Positions 1 to 8,459 of a stretch of 64,000 bases of DNA are shown here, piece by piece. A program made the position numbers and the translations under genes. Origin of the DNA: Halanaerobium saccharolyticum (GTDB lineage: Bacteria > Bacillota > Halanaerobiia > Halanaerobiales > Halanaerobiaceae); the NCBI RefSeq assembly GCF_003053565.1, contig NZ_QAXS01000009.1, positions 27,992-91,991 of the forward strand. Direction: 5' to 3'. How positions within the stretch are numbered: the first letter of the stretch is position 1; every line of letters begins with the position of its first letter. Under the pieces are notes generated by a model. It did not search any database. It was given only the letters and a program-made list of their open reading frames with translations, and had not been told where the DNA came from.

Positions 1-50
1 ACTACTCCACTACCAACTGTACCAAGTCCTAAAATTCCTATCTTAAGCAA
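1..50 (-). CDS. hom: homoserine dehydrogenase, N-terminal start only (partial)
   Basis: The reverse strand carries the first 16 codons of a gene that runs off the left edge. It starts with TTG at 48-50, eight bases after a GGAGG ribosome-binding site at 59-63, and reads MLKIGILGLGTVGSGV. This is the NAD(P)-binding Rossmann start typical of homoserine dehydrogenase, which reduces aspartate semialdehyde to homoserine for threonine and methionine synthesis. Other Rossmann enzymes share GxGxxG, but GLGTVGSGV at the very N-terminus is characteristic. Only the nucleotide-binding start is visible, so the call rests on this motif. Confidence 0.7.
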   Translation of the reverse strand, partial: MLKIGILGLGTVGSGV

Positions 51-106
51 AATTATAACCTCCTGTAATCTTATATTGCTTGCTTCTAACTTCTCTATTA
101 TTAAAT

Positions 107-135
107 ATTATATCAAGGAGTTATTAACTTGTCGA
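107..135 (-). promoter_or_regulatory. sigma-A type promoter for the homoserine dehydrogenase gene
   Basis: On the reverse strand there is a TCGACA -35 box at 130-135 and a TATAAT -10 box at 107-112 with a 17-base spacer. The expected leader is about 50 nt and holds the GGAGG site at 59-63. The leader is too short for a T-box or SAM riboswitch. Confidence 0.6.
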
Positions 136-189
136 CTTTCTGAGAAAATTTATGCTTTAAATTTAAGAATTATTAATAATTTCAACAAA

Positions 190-1449
190 TCATCTTTCCT
201 TCATGGCTGCAGTTGGCTCTAATTTCGCTGCCCTGCGAGCCGGTAAAATACAGCTTAAGGTCACTACAACTGCCCCAATTAAAAAGGCAAAAACCGAGTT
301 GAAGATCGAAGACTGAGTATAGATAATTGAACTGATCATGATCTCAGAATCAAAACCAGATAAAGCAGCTGTAAAATCAATTCCATTCACAGCAAAATAA
401 TTATTGATAATTGAACCAATAATTGAGCCAAAAAAACTGCCGATAATTCCCATTACCGCCCCTTCTAAAATAAAAAGCTTTAAAATACCTCCGCTTTTCA
501 TTCCCAGAGCAGACATCATGCCAATTTCTCTGGTTCTTTCTTTAATAATCATAATCATTGTATTAATCACAACAATTGAAGATAAGAGAACAATAAATAT
601 ATAGACCTGATTATATATTAATTGTGCAATTTCCATGTAGGGCAGAAGATCACTTGTTTCCTGATAACTGAGCGCCAGATATTTATTTCCACCCGCTTGA
701 GAATTAAGATATTCTTTGACCCGTGGCAGAACCTCAGCTGTCATTTCTCTCTCTGGAGTAACTAATAAAATTTCACTCTGCTGATCTTCCATATACAGTA
801 AAGGCTGCACGGCTGCCAGCGGTATAAAAAATGCCTGTTCATTTAAAGCTTTTAAACTGCTGTTGATTCGTCCAACCACTGTTACCGTAAAACCGGTTAC
901 AGAATTAAAAGATGTATTAGCTACTATAGTTAAACTATCTCCCACCTTTTTATCCAGCTTTCTTAAAAGTTCAGTTCCCATCACCACTTCTAATTTGCCG
1001 TTTTCGATCATTCTGCCTTCGACCAGCTGATCTTCTATATTTGTAAACTCTATTTCATTTTCTTTTTCAACTCCCCAGCCCATCATATTAATCAGTTCAT
1101 TACCGGTGCTGACAACTGCACCAAACTTTAAACGCGAAATTAAAAGCTCTACTCCGTCCAGATTCTGCAGTTCAGATTTCATCTGAGCTAAAGATTTGTC
1201 CTCAAAACCATCAACATTATAATTTAAAGGCATTACTCTCTCCTGATCGTAGTATTCCCGGTCAATTATCTTTATGTGGCCTGAATTATACTGAATGTGA
1301 TCGGCAAAAGATAAATTAATCAATCCTGTTATATAACCGCGGGCAAAAACAACTACTGCTACAGCAAAGGCAACAGCAAGAATAGATACAAAAGTTCTTA
1401 ATTTGTGTCTAAATAAGTTTTTAAGGGCTAAATTAAGATAAAAAAGCAT
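190..1449 (-). CDS. FtsX-like ABC transporter permease (LolC/E or MacB type)
   Basis: A 419-residue inner-membrane permease. One membrane segment lies near residues 10-40, then a large extracytoplasmic (MacB-core-like) domain of about 230 residues, then three C-terminal membrane segments (about 280-300, 325-355, 380-405). This is the FtsX/LolCE/MacB layout, used for lipoprotein release or export of peptides and lipids. The ATG follows a GGGGGAG site. It lies 11 bases after a second permease of the same family, so the two probably form a heterodimer. No ATPase gene is next to them: downstream comes homoserine dehydrogenase. The substrate is unknown. Confidence 0.85.
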   Translation of the reverse strand: MLFYLNLALKNLFRHKLRTFVSILAVAFAVAVVVFARGYITGLINLSFADHIQYNSGHIKIIDREYYDQERVMPLNYNVDGFEDKSLAQMKSELQNLDGVELLISRLKFGAVVSTGNELINMMGWGVEKENEIEFTNIEDQLVEGRMIENGKLEVVMGTELLRKLDKKVGDSLTIVANTSFNSVTGFTVTVVGRINSSLKALNEQAFFIPLAAVQPLLYMEDQQSEILLVTPEREMTAEVLPRVKEYLNSQAGGNKYLALSYQETSDLLPYMEIAQLIYNQVYIFIVLLSSIVVINTMIMIIKERTREIGMMSALGMKSGGILKLFILEGAVMGIIGSFFGSIIGSIINNYFAVNGIDFTAALSGFDSEIMISSIIYTQSSIFNSVFAFLIGAVVVTLSCILPARRAAKLEPTAAMKER

Positions 1450-1460
1450 TTTTCTCCCCC

Positions 1461-2699
1461 CTATTCATAATGAAGCGCTTCTACTGGATCTTTTGCTGCT
1501 GCCCAGTATGCTGGTAAAATACTTGCCAGAAATGAAACAGTTACTCCATAAGCAAAGACTAAAATAAATGATCTGGGGTTCCAGCTTCCATACATTTCAC
1601 CAATTATAGGAACTCCAAACTTAGATAATTCTATCCCAGTAATCAGATCAAAATTGATACCAATCCTGGTCATAGCTAAAACTCCAAAAAAGCCCAAAAT
1701 TAGACCAATGAGTCCTCCTAAAATTCCAATTCCTGTTGACTCAATAATAAAAATATAGATAATCTCAGATTTTTTTAAACCAAGGGAAAGCATCATCCCG
1801 ATTTCTTCCATTCTTTCTAAAGCAGCCAAAATTACAGTATTAATAATTGCAATGGCCGCTATCAATAAAATTATCACCATCACCAGCTGAATTCCTGCCT
1901 GTTTGGCACTGGCAACTGTAACGGCGTCCAGCTGCTGCCAGGGATAGCCTTCAAGTGTGGGATATTCCTGATTTAAACTATTTTCTAGCTGGACTGCGGT
2001 CTTCTCAGCAGTATTTTTATCATTCAGCTCAATGATTAGATTAGAAATACTGTTGTCTACATTTAAAGATTTCTGAGCTATTTGAAGGGGCAGATAGACA
2101 TAATTGCTGTTTAAATTGGGATTAATTGTGTGCAGCAGACCCACTATTTCTAAATCTATAGTATTGAAAGTTTCATATTTATCTTTAACCAGCAGAGTAA
2201 AGTAATCTCCCTCCTTTAGTTTCATTAGATCAGCCAGCCTTTTACCCATTACTGCCTGATAGCTATTTTCAGTAAAAATAGTTCCTTCCACAAAACTATT
2301 TTTTAAGTCAAAAATACTAAGCAGCTCAGCTCCTTTAACCCCCTTGGCCACTATCGGCAGTTCATTTATCCCATTATTTAATCTGGCTGAAAAATTTAGT
2401 TCTCTTAAATCAAGCTGATGCTGAGGGTGGTCTCGAATAATTTTAAATAGTTTATCTTCTTCGCTGATTAAATTCTCCAGCGGCAGTTCATCCTTTTCCT
2501 CCCAGTAATTTTGATCAGCCACCTGCAGATGACCTGCCTCATAATCAATTATTGTGTCAAATGACATTTCGGTCATCCCACCAATCAAGGAATCCATAAT
2601 CAGATAAAAGAAAATAGCAAAGGCGATAATAACAGCAGTAATCAGAGTTCTATTTTTGTGGCGGACTAAATTTTTAAAAGCTAGTCTGGTTAAAAACAT
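1461..2699 (-). CDS. FtsX-like ABC transporter permease (partner of the 190-1449 gene)
   Basis: A 412-residue protein with the same architecture as its downstream neighbour: an N-terminal membrane segment near residues 15-40, a periplasmic-type domain, and three membrane segments in the last 150 residues (about 270-300, 320-345, 375-400). The ATG follows AGAAGGTGA. It is the first gene of a two-gene unit and is transcribed away from the fasciclin gene. A heteromeric permease pair is typical of LolCE-like transporters, which also need a LolD-like ATPase; none is present in this window. Confidence 0.85.
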   Translation of the reverse strand: MFLTRLAFKNLVRHKNRTLITAVIIAFAIFFYLIMDSLIGGMTEMSFDTIIDYEAGHLQVADQNYWEEKDELPLENLISEEDKLFKIIRDHPQHQLDLRELNFSARLNNGINELPIVAKGVKGAELLSIFDLKNSFVEGTIFTENSYQAVMGKRLADLMKLKEGDYFTLLVKDKYETFNTIDLEIVGLLHTINPNLNSNYVYLPLQIAQKSLNVDNSISNLIIELNDKNTAEKTAVQLENSLNQEYPTLEGYPWQQLDAVTVASAKQAGIQLVMVIILLIAAIAIINTVILAALERMEEIGMMLSLGLKKSEIIYIFIIESTGIGILGGLIGLILGFFGVLAMTRIGINFDLITGIELSKFGVPIIGEMYGSWNPRSFILVFAYGVTVSFLASILPAYWAAAKDPVEALHYE

Positions 2700-2822
2700 A
2701 AATTCACCTTCTTTATTATAATTATTTATACTATATAGTTCTCTATCCAGTTTATTTAACCTTCATTTTTTAAGTTAATTTGTTGCCTCTGATACACTTT
2801 TAAAAATTAATAATAATTACTA

Positions 2823-2851
2823 TTGACAAAGATAAAAAGTGGTGGTATATT
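2823..2851 (+). promoter_or_regulatory. consensus promoter for the fasciclin gene
   Basis: TTGACA at 2823-2828 and TATATT at 2846-2851 are separated by exactly 17 bases. Transcription would start near 2858, about 43 bases upstream of the ATG at 2901. Confidence 0.8.
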
Positions 2852-2900
2852 ATATTTAACAAAATTGAATTGTACACAACTAATCAAGGAGGAAATAAAA

Positions 2901-3419
2901 ATGAAAAAAGCTTTAAGTAATTCAAAAACAATGATGGTGTCTTTAGTTCTGGTTCTGGCTTTAATGTTTTCTCTGAATGCAGCGGTTCTGGCGGATGGAC
3001 ATTTCAAAAGTGGACCTGATGTGCTGGATGTAGCTCTGGAAGCTGATGATTTTAATACTCTTGTAACTGCAGTTATTGAAGCAGATCTTGTTGGAGCATT
3101 AAAAGGTGATGGACCATTTACAGTTTTTGCACCGACAGATGCAGCCTTTGCAGCTCTACCAGAAGGTACTCTAGACAGCTTACTGGCTGATCAAGAACAG
3201 CTGGCAAATATTCTCCTCTATCATGTAGTTTCCGGTAAAGTAATGGCTGAAGATGTTGTAACAATGGATGGAGCGATGGTAGAAACTCTATTCGGTGAGG
3301 AAATTGAAATCTCAATTAAAGATGGTATGGTTTATATCAATGATGCCCAGGTTACTACAACAGATATTGAAGCCAGCAATGGTGTCATTCATGTAATCGA
3401 TACTGTTTTAGTCCCTTAA
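2901..3419 (+). CDS. secreted fasciclin (FAS1) domain protein
   Basis: A 172-residue protein. An N-terminal signal peptide (residues 1-33: Lys-rich start, hydrophobic stretch, AVLADG cleavage region) is followed by one FAS1 domain that contains the family signature [17 protein letters not shown] and ends in [15 protein letters not shown]1 domains mediate adhesion or protein contacts outside the membrane. The ATG at 2901 follows AAGGAGG at 2887-2893; the frame is open further upstream, but that part is promoter DNA. The gene is monocistronic, with its own consensus promoter and a terminator at 3472-3520. The strong signals suggest high expression. Confidence 0.9.
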   Translation: MKKALSNSKTMMVSLVLVLALMFSLNAAVLADGHFKSGPDVLDVALEADDFNTLVTAVIEADLVGALKGDGPFTVFAPTDAAFAALPEGTLDSLLADQEQLANILLYHVVSGKVMAEDVVTMDGAMVETLFGEEIEISIKDGMVYINDAQVTTTDIEASNGVIHVIDTVLVP

Positions 3420-3471
3420 TTAATAACCATAAATCTAAATAAATATAAATTTATCAAAAAATTTGATAAAT

Positions 3472-3520
3472 AAAAAGCTCTTCCTACACAGCAACAGCAG
3501 TGATAAGAAGAGCTTTTTTT
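3472..3520. terminator. intrinsic terminator, probably bidirectional
   Basis: AAAAAGCTCTTC (3472-3483) pairs with GAAGAGCTTTTT (3507-3518) around a 23-base loop. A-runs and T-runs flank the hairpin, so it can end both the fasciclin transcript and the converging TraB-family gene. Confidence 0.8.
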
Positions 3521-3539
3521 GCTAATATATTATTTTAAT

Positions 3540-4709
3540 CTAAAAACTGAAAAACTCCAGAAAAGTCCTGATTACACTGGCTCCACCAACAGCAGTTCCA
3601 ATTACACTGCCCAAATTAGCAAGAATAACTATTAAAAGGATATGAGTCACCTTATTTGTGTAAATTTCCTTAATCGAAATTCCTTCCGAAAGTTTCTGGA
3701 AATCCTTAACCTGTGGTTTTTTGAGATAGGCTTCAGCCAGGCCAGCAAACCATCCTGCTGCTAGAGTTGGATTCAGTGAGCTTAAGGGTGCTACAACAAA
3801 TGCAGTCAGCACAGTTAAAATATGACCTCTGCCTAAAACAACCCCCAGAGCTGAAAGTGATCCATTCCAGATAAACCAGGCCTTAGTAACCTCGATTCCT
3901 GTACTGATATTATTGATAAAACTTGAAATAATAATTATTAAAATTACTGCCGGAATTCCCCAGGAAAATAGCTTTCCCCATTTGGGTTTAGGAGGCAGTT
4001 TGGTAATTGCACTCAAATTCTGTTCTTTATAAATTTCCTTTTTAACTCCCGGAACATGGGCAGCACCTAAAACTGCTACAATCTTATCCCCAGGAGCATT
4101 TTTTATCTTATTGGCCAGATACTGATCTCGCTCGTCAAGCAGATGCTTTTTAATCCCGGGAAAAGATTTACCCATCTCCTCCAGCATCATATTTAAGGCA
4201 TCACCACTCTTAAGTTGATCCATCTCCTCTTCGGTAATTTCTTCATCTACAAAAAGCATAGAAATGATCTGAAAAATAAGCTTCATTTTTTCCCAGAGGC
4301 CGAGCCCACGCCAGACTCTTTTAAAGGTAATCTGAATATTGCGGTCAGCAAGAACCAGTTCTGCTCCAATTTCCTCAGCAGATTTAATTCCCTGCCTCAT
4401 TTCCTCTCCAGCGTTGATCCCTAACTTTTCTGCCATCCGGCTCTGAAAAGAACTGATGATTAAATTAACCAGCAGCAACAGTGATTTTTTCTGCTTAATC
4501 ACCTGAAAAATATTCATTTCACTCCACTTATCTTCATCATTAATTGAGCTGTATCTTTCCTCATCCAGCTCTACACAAACACTGTCAGGTTCTTCAGTTT
4601 CAATTACTTCTTTAACCTGTTCTGCACTCTTTTTGGAAATATGAGCAGTTGGAATTAATATTATTTCTTTACCATCATACTCAAGTCTTTGAATATTGTC
4701 TTCGTCCAT
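3540..4709 (-). CDS. TraB/PrgY family membrane protein
   Basis: A 389-residue protein. The N-terminal two thirds form a TraB domain, a Tiki/GumN-like fold, with the family start IILIPTAHISKKSAEQVKEV and the later AAHVPGV motif. The last 140 residues contain about four membrane segments. The archetype PrgY (TraB) of enterococcal plasmids inhibits pheromone activity; chromosomal homologues are common but poorly characterised. A role as a membrane peptidase-like protein is inferred only. The ATG follows AAGGAG. It sits alone between a terminator and an SDR gene on the same strand, 60 bases away. Confidence 0.85.
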   Translation of the reverse strand: MDEDNIQRLEYDGKEIILIPTAHISKKSAEQVKEVIETEEPDSVCVELDEERYSSINDEDKWSEMNIFQVIKQKKSLLLLVNLIISSFQSRMAEKLGINAGEEMRQGIKSAEEIGAELVLADRNIQITFKRVWRGLGLWEKMKLIFQIISMLFVDEEITEEEMDQLKSGDALNMMLEEMGKSFPGIKKHLLDERDQYLANKIKNAPGDKIVAVLGAAHVPGVKKEIYKEQNLSAITKLPPKPKWGKLFSWGIPAVILIIIISSFINNISTGIEVTKAWFIWNGSLSALGVVLGRGHILTVLTAFVVAPLSSLNPTLAAGWFAGLAEAYLKKPQVKDFQKLSEGISIKEIYTNKVTHILLIVILANLGSVIGTAVGGASVIRTFLEFFSF

Positions 4710-4769
4710 AAAAACAGCTCCTTCTTAAAATTCTCTCACTTATCTATTATATCACTTATGAAAGAATTA

Positions 4770-5594
4770 TCAAAAAAATTTATTGGTAAAAAAGTCATAA
4801 AGACTGTCCGGCAGCAGCCAGCGGAAAAATAATATTAGTTTCGCATGAGCTGGAACTGCATATCTAGCTTTTGGCTTATCAGTTTCTGCAGCCTTAAAGA
4901 TTGCTTCAGCCACAACTTCTGGTGAAGCTGCCATACCACCTTCTCCATACATCTGCTTATATTTATTAGCCTTCCGCTCAGCCTGTTTTTGATAAATGCC
5001 TTCACCAGAGCTTTCTAATAAGTTGTCTCCCGCAGTCTCGGCCCAGTTGGTTTCAATTGCTCCTGGCTCAATTAAAATTACATCTATTCCAAATTGCCGC
5101 AGTTCGTTGCGCAGGCAGTCACTTAAGCCTTCTAAGGCAAATTTACTGGCATGATACCAGCCGCCAAGTGGGGTCCAGATTTTGCCGGCAATTGATGAAA
5201 TATTAATAATTCGGCCGCTGCCCTTTTCCCTCATCCCAGGAATTACAAGTTTAGTTAGTTCAGACAGGCCAAATAAATTGACTTCAAACTGCTTTTTAGC
5301 ATCTTGAAGCGGCACCTCCTCCACTGCTCCATAGGCTCCATAACCAGCATTATTCACCAGAATATCAAGTCCGGCTTCATTTTTCAGTATCTGATTCACA
5401 CAATTTTTTCTCATTTCTGCCTCAGTAATATCCATTAAAATGTAATGGCCATTTGGATAATCACTTAAGTATTCAAGATCTGCCTCAGTTCTGGCAGCAC
5501 CATAAACGGTGTAATCCTGCTTCAGAAATCTTACTGCGGCTGCCTTCCCAATTCCACTTGAGGCACCAGTAATTAGAACTACTTTTCCACTCAT
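4770..5594 (-). CDS. short-chain dehydrogenase/reductase (SDR)
   Basis: A 274-residue classical SDR. It has the nucleotide-binding motif TGASSGIG (about residues 9-16), the NNAG motif, a catalytic Ser in ISSIAG and the YxxxK pair in YHASK. The proline-glycine motif EPGAIET follows. A C-terminal extension of about 50 residues is typical of the DltE/YkvO-like 'retinol dehydrogenase-like' SDRs. The substrate cannot be inferred. The ATG follows AGGAGG with a 10-base gap. The gene is divergent from the YegP-like gene. Confidence 0.9.
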   Translation of the reverse strand: MSGKVVLITGASSGIGKAAAVRFLKQDYTVYGAARTEADLEYLSDYPNGHYILMDITEAEMRKNCVNQILKNEAGLDILVNNAGYGAYGAVEEVPLQDAKKQFEVNLFGLSELTKLVIPGMREKGSGRIINISSIAGKIWTPLGGWYHASKFALEGLSDCLRNELRQFGIDVILIEPGAIETNWAETAGDNLLESSGEGIYQKQAERKANKYKQMYGEGGMAASPEVVAEAIFKAAETDKPKARYAVPAHAKLILFFRWLLPDSLYDFFTNKFF

Positions 5595-5727
5595 CTTTTA
5601 TTCTGCCTCCTATTTTTTTAAAAAAATCAAATTTTAATAATAGTAGTTTTCATTTTTAGATATTTTTTCTAGTTCTGTGTAATATAATAAATATATCAAA
5701 AAAGTCTTTAAAAAGGGGGTAATATTA

Positions 5728-5916
5728 ATGTCAGGAAAATTTGAAGTCTATCAGGATAAAAAAGGTGCCTACAGATTCAGACTTAAAGCTTCAAACGGAC
5801 AGATAATTGCTACCGGTCAGTCTTACAAAACTAAAGAAAGCTGTCTCCATGGAATTGAATCAGTCAAAAAAAATGCAGCAGATTCAAAAATAGAAGAAGT
5901 TGAAGTTGAACATTAA
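5728..5916 (+). CDS. YegP-like DUF1508 protein
   Basis: A 62-residue protein made of one DUF1508 unit, with the family pattern of GKFEVYQDKKGAYRFRLKAS, GQSYKTKESC and a C-terminal stretch in which acidic residues alternate with Val. The E. coli relative YegP has two copies of the unit; function is unknown. The ATG follows a strong AAGGGGG site. The gene is monocistronic, with a terminator directly after it. Confidence 0.85.
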   Translation: MSGKFEVYQDKKGAYRFRLKASNGQIIATGQSYKTKESCLHGIESVKKNAADSKIEEVEVEH

Positions 5917-5935
5917 AAATTTTGAAAAGCATTTT

Positions 5936-5964
5936 AAAAAGCAGGTATTAACCTGCTTTTTCTT
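5936..5964. terminator. bidirectional intrinsic terminator
   Basis: AAAAAGCAGGT (5936-5946) pairs with ACCTGCTTTTT (5951-5961) around the loop ATTA. It lies between the converging YegP-like and pirin genes and serves both strands. Confidence 0.85.
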
Positions 5965-6851
5965 TAATCTTCCTGATAAAATTTATTAATCTGACTGACA
6001 TTTTTCTCTTTTTTATTTTTAATAAAGGTACCATTATCCAGTTCCCGGGAAGCCAGTGCCAGTTCTTCGCGACTGTTCATTACAATCGGACCACCCCAGG
6101 CAATCGGTTCTTCTAATTTTTTGCCTGCCAGAAATAAGAAACGGGCTTCATTTTCAGCTGTATTAATCTTAATCTTACTGCCGCTCTGGTAGAGAACTCC
6201 CTGTGGATATTTCCTTAAATCCTCTTTTTCCGGTTCAAAATTGGCCTCACCTCTGATTAAAAAAGCATAAGCATTAAAATCTGCCGGCAGCTCAAAAATA
6301 AATTCACTTTCAGACTCTAACTCCACATCAAAAAAAGTAGGTCTGGTATCAGCTCTCTGAATTTCACCACTCAGGCCCTCATATTCTCCAGCAATAATGT
6401 GTACCTTTTTCTCGTCATCCTCGTAAAGAGGGATCATCTCTTCAGTAATATCACCATACTGCGGCTCAGTCATCTTATTATCAGCGGCCAGATTCAGCCA
6501 GACCTGAACTCCCAGCATTTCTGCTGAAGGCTGGGGTAATTCCTGGTGCAGGATCCCAGAACCTGCTGTCATCCACTGACACTGACCATCTCTAATTACT
6601 CCACTATTACCGATACTGTCCCCGTGCTCAATTTCTCCCTTAATCAAATAGGTCACTGTTTCAATCCCGCGGTGGGGATGCCAGGGAAATCCGCGGTTGT
6701 AATCTGAGGGATCAGTTGAATCAAAAAAGTCCATCATCAAAAAAGGATCAAAATCTGGAATCTGATGATAACCAAAACAGCGTCTGAGTTTAACTCCTGC
6801 TCCATCCTGAGTTTCTCTTCCTTCAAAATATGTTTTTACTTTTCTATACAT
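5964..6851 (-). CDS. pirin family protein
   Basis: A 295-residue bicupin. The N-terminal cupin carries the pirin metal-site region PWHPHRGIETVTYLIKG and the HGDSIGN and ILHQE segments; the C-terminal cupin spans about residues 150-250. Bacterial pirins include quercetin dioxygenases and redox-sensing regulators, so the exact activity is open. The ATG follows AGAGGTAA. The (p)ppGpp synthetase gene lies 19 bases upstream on the same strand, so the two are probably co-transcribed. Confidence 0.9.
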   Translation of the reverse strand: MYRKVKTYFEGRETQDGAGVKLRRCFGYHQIPDFDPFLMMDFFDSTDPSDYNRGFPWHPHRGIETVTYLIKGEIEHGDSIGNSGVIRDGQCQWMTAGSGILHQELPQPSAEMLGVQVWLNLAADNKMTEPQYGDITEEMIPLYEDDEKKVHIIAGEYEGLSGEIQRADTRPTFFDVELESESEFIFELPADFNAYAFLIRGEANFEPEKEDLRKYPQGVLYQSGSKIKINTAENEARFLFLAGKKLEEPIAWGGPIVMNSREELALASRELDNGTFIKNKKEKNVSQINKFYQED

Positions 6852-6870
6852 TTTATATTACCTCTCTTTT

Positions 6871-7506
6871 TTAATTATTTTGTTGTCGATACTTTTCTAC
6901 CTCTTCCGACAGTGTATTAAATTCTCTGTCTGCAATTTCGAGCATCCCGGCCAGAGCATAAAAGCGGCGCTGTAAATTCTTTGGAAGCTCACCCTTAAAT
7001 TTATAATTGCGGTCATGCTCAATTTCAGCCCAGGCGTGCTGCAGAATACTTCTAATCTGGATTTCAAATTTAAGGCCGGCAAAACTTTCAAGTTCTGTCC
7101 TGGCGATTTTATCAGCACTCAATTCAGCAATATAATGAATTGATTTATAACCCATCTTATCAGCTGCCAGTAGATCGGACTTATCTTCACTCCGCCTGTA
7201 GTCAATTTCAAATAATTCTTTAATAATATCACTGATCTGATGGATTTCCTTTTCGAAAAGTGTAATAACTCGAATTCCACATAAATCTGTTATTTCCTCT
7301 ACTGGTTTACTGTATTTTTCCCGGCTCGCTTTTTCGCGAAAGCTTTCTACTGACTTAACTCTGCTTTCTATGCTGTGAAATATTATCTCGTTTTCATTTA
7401 AAGCTTCTCTTAAAATCACTTCCACTTCAGCTCTTAAATCTCTGAATTTATTTCTCTGACTTTCATACCATAAAACTGCCTGATTAACTTTTTTTCTACT
7501 GGCCAT
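6871..7506 (-). CDS. RelA/SpoT-domain (p)ppGpp synthetase (small alarmone synthetase type)
   Basis: A 211-residue protein with a single RelA_SpoT synthetase domain: R..K...S..EK (about 50-65), DLCGIRVI (substrate strand), the Tyr-bearing YKSIHYI and the EIQIRSILQHAWAEIEHD motif. It makes (p)ppGpp from GTP/GDP and ATP. There is no HD hydrolase, TGS or ACT domain, so it resembles a single-domain SAS or YjbM/YwaC-like enzyme. The ATG at 7506 is chosen over an in-frame TTG at 7521 because GGAGG (7515-7519) lies eight bases before it. A separate small HD hydrolase is encoded at 10918-11475. Confidence 0.85.
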   Translation of the reverse strand: MASRKKVNQAVLWYESQRNKFRDLRAEVEVILREALNENEIIFHSIESRVKSVESFREKASREKYSKPVEEITDLCGIRVITLFEKEIHQISDIIKELFEIDYRRSEDKSDLLAADKMGYKSIHYIAELSADKIARTELESFAGLKFEIQIRSILQHAWAEIEHDRNYKFKGELPKNLQRRFYALAGMLEIADREFNTLSEEVEKYRQQNN

Positions 7507-7594
7507 AATAATATCCTCCAATTGACTGCAAAATATAATTTATATATAAATTAAAAATTGAAATCTTAATGGTTAAAAAAGTATTTAATAAAAT

Positions 7595-8266
7595 TTAAGC
7601 TCGGGCTTTAACTCTCTGATAAAGTTCAGCATTAACTGCGTCATAGTATGGCTGGACAAATAAGATTCCGATTCCAAAAAATAATGCTCCCAGAAAAAAC
7701 CAGCCCAGAAAAGAAAGATCAAGAATGAAAATATCCATTTTCTGGCCTGCTGTCATTTCCCGGCTTAAATTAAGAGCACGATTATGATCTAAATCCGGCT
7801 TTTCTGCCATAATATAGGGAACAAAGCGGTATTCATACATTTTTATTATTCCTGGAATGATTAAAAGCAGTGACCAGAGAAAAATATAGATTCCCCTAAA
7901 TAAAAGTGCAGTAATAATATTTTTATAATATCTTTTGTCAAAAAACTTAAGCAGATAGGAAATCTCCGATTCACCTCTGCTCAACTGAATAAAATACTTT
8001 CTGCCGCCAACTTCCAGAATATAGCCCAGAAATATTCTCAGGGCTAAAAAAACTAAGACTCCCACCACTGCGATCAGGGCTATCTCCAGAGCAAATTCAC
8101 TGCCACCTCCATTAGCTGTACCGGTACTGCTGCCGGAGCTGCCGAGGTCAAGACGGTTGTGGCTGCCCCCTGTAATTACCAAAATTAAACTGACTAAAAA
8201 CGCCTGCCAGTAAAAACCTTTTAATTTCCCTTTTGCATTCTCTTTAAGTTCACTTCTTGTCCACAC
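7595..8266 (-). CDS. DUF975 family membrane protein
   Basis: A 223-residue integral membrane protein with the DUF975 start (WTRSELKENAKGKLKGFYWQ), a Gly/Ser-rich linker near residues 40-60 and about four membrane segments, ending in a YYDAVNAELY region typical of the family. Function is unknown. It starts with GTG at 8266 behind GGGGAG. It is probably monocistronic: a terminator-like hairpin for the next gene upstream lies at 8375-8407. Confidence 0.8.
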   Translation of the reverse strand: MWTRSELKENAKGKLKGFYWQAFLVSLILVITGGSHNRLDLGSSGSSTGTANGGGSEFALEIALIAVVGVLVFLALRIFLGYILEVGGRKYFIQLSRGESEISYLLKFFDKRYYKNIITALLFRGIYIFLWSLLLIIPGIIKMYEYRFVPYIMAEKPDLDHNRALNLSREMTAGQKMDIFILDLSFLGWFFLGALFFGIGILFVQPYYDAVNAELYQRVKARA

Positions 8267-8374
8267 TTTAAATTCTCCCCTTTTATTGGTTTTATAAGCT
8301 CAAAACTTAATTAAATATTTAAATTAGTTCTTTAAATATAATTCAGCATTCGGGGGAAAAATCCTTTTTAAATA

Positions 8375-8407
8375 GAAAAATCCTCGCTTTCAGTTAAGAA
8401 AACGAGG
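8375..8407 (-). terminator. intrinsic terminator of the FAD oxidoreductase gene
   Basis: On the reverse strand CCTCGTTTTC (8407-8398) pairs with GAAAGCGAGG (8391-8382) around a six-base loop, with one G-U pair. The tract ATTTTTCT follows. Confidence 0.8.
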
Positions 8408-8459
8408 CTTAAAATCAAATCTATTATGCTATATTTATTCGCTACTGTTAGCCATTTTA

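Noticed and set aside
64..190. A possible riboswitch or T-box upstream of homoserine dehydrogenase.
   Set aside because: The predicted leader from the -10 box is only about 50 nt and has no T-box or SAM-type motifs.
2823..2900. An in-frame extension of the fasciclin gene upstream of 2901.
   Set aside because: The stretch is the promoter and leader; the ATG at 2901 has AAGGAGG and begins a signal peptide.
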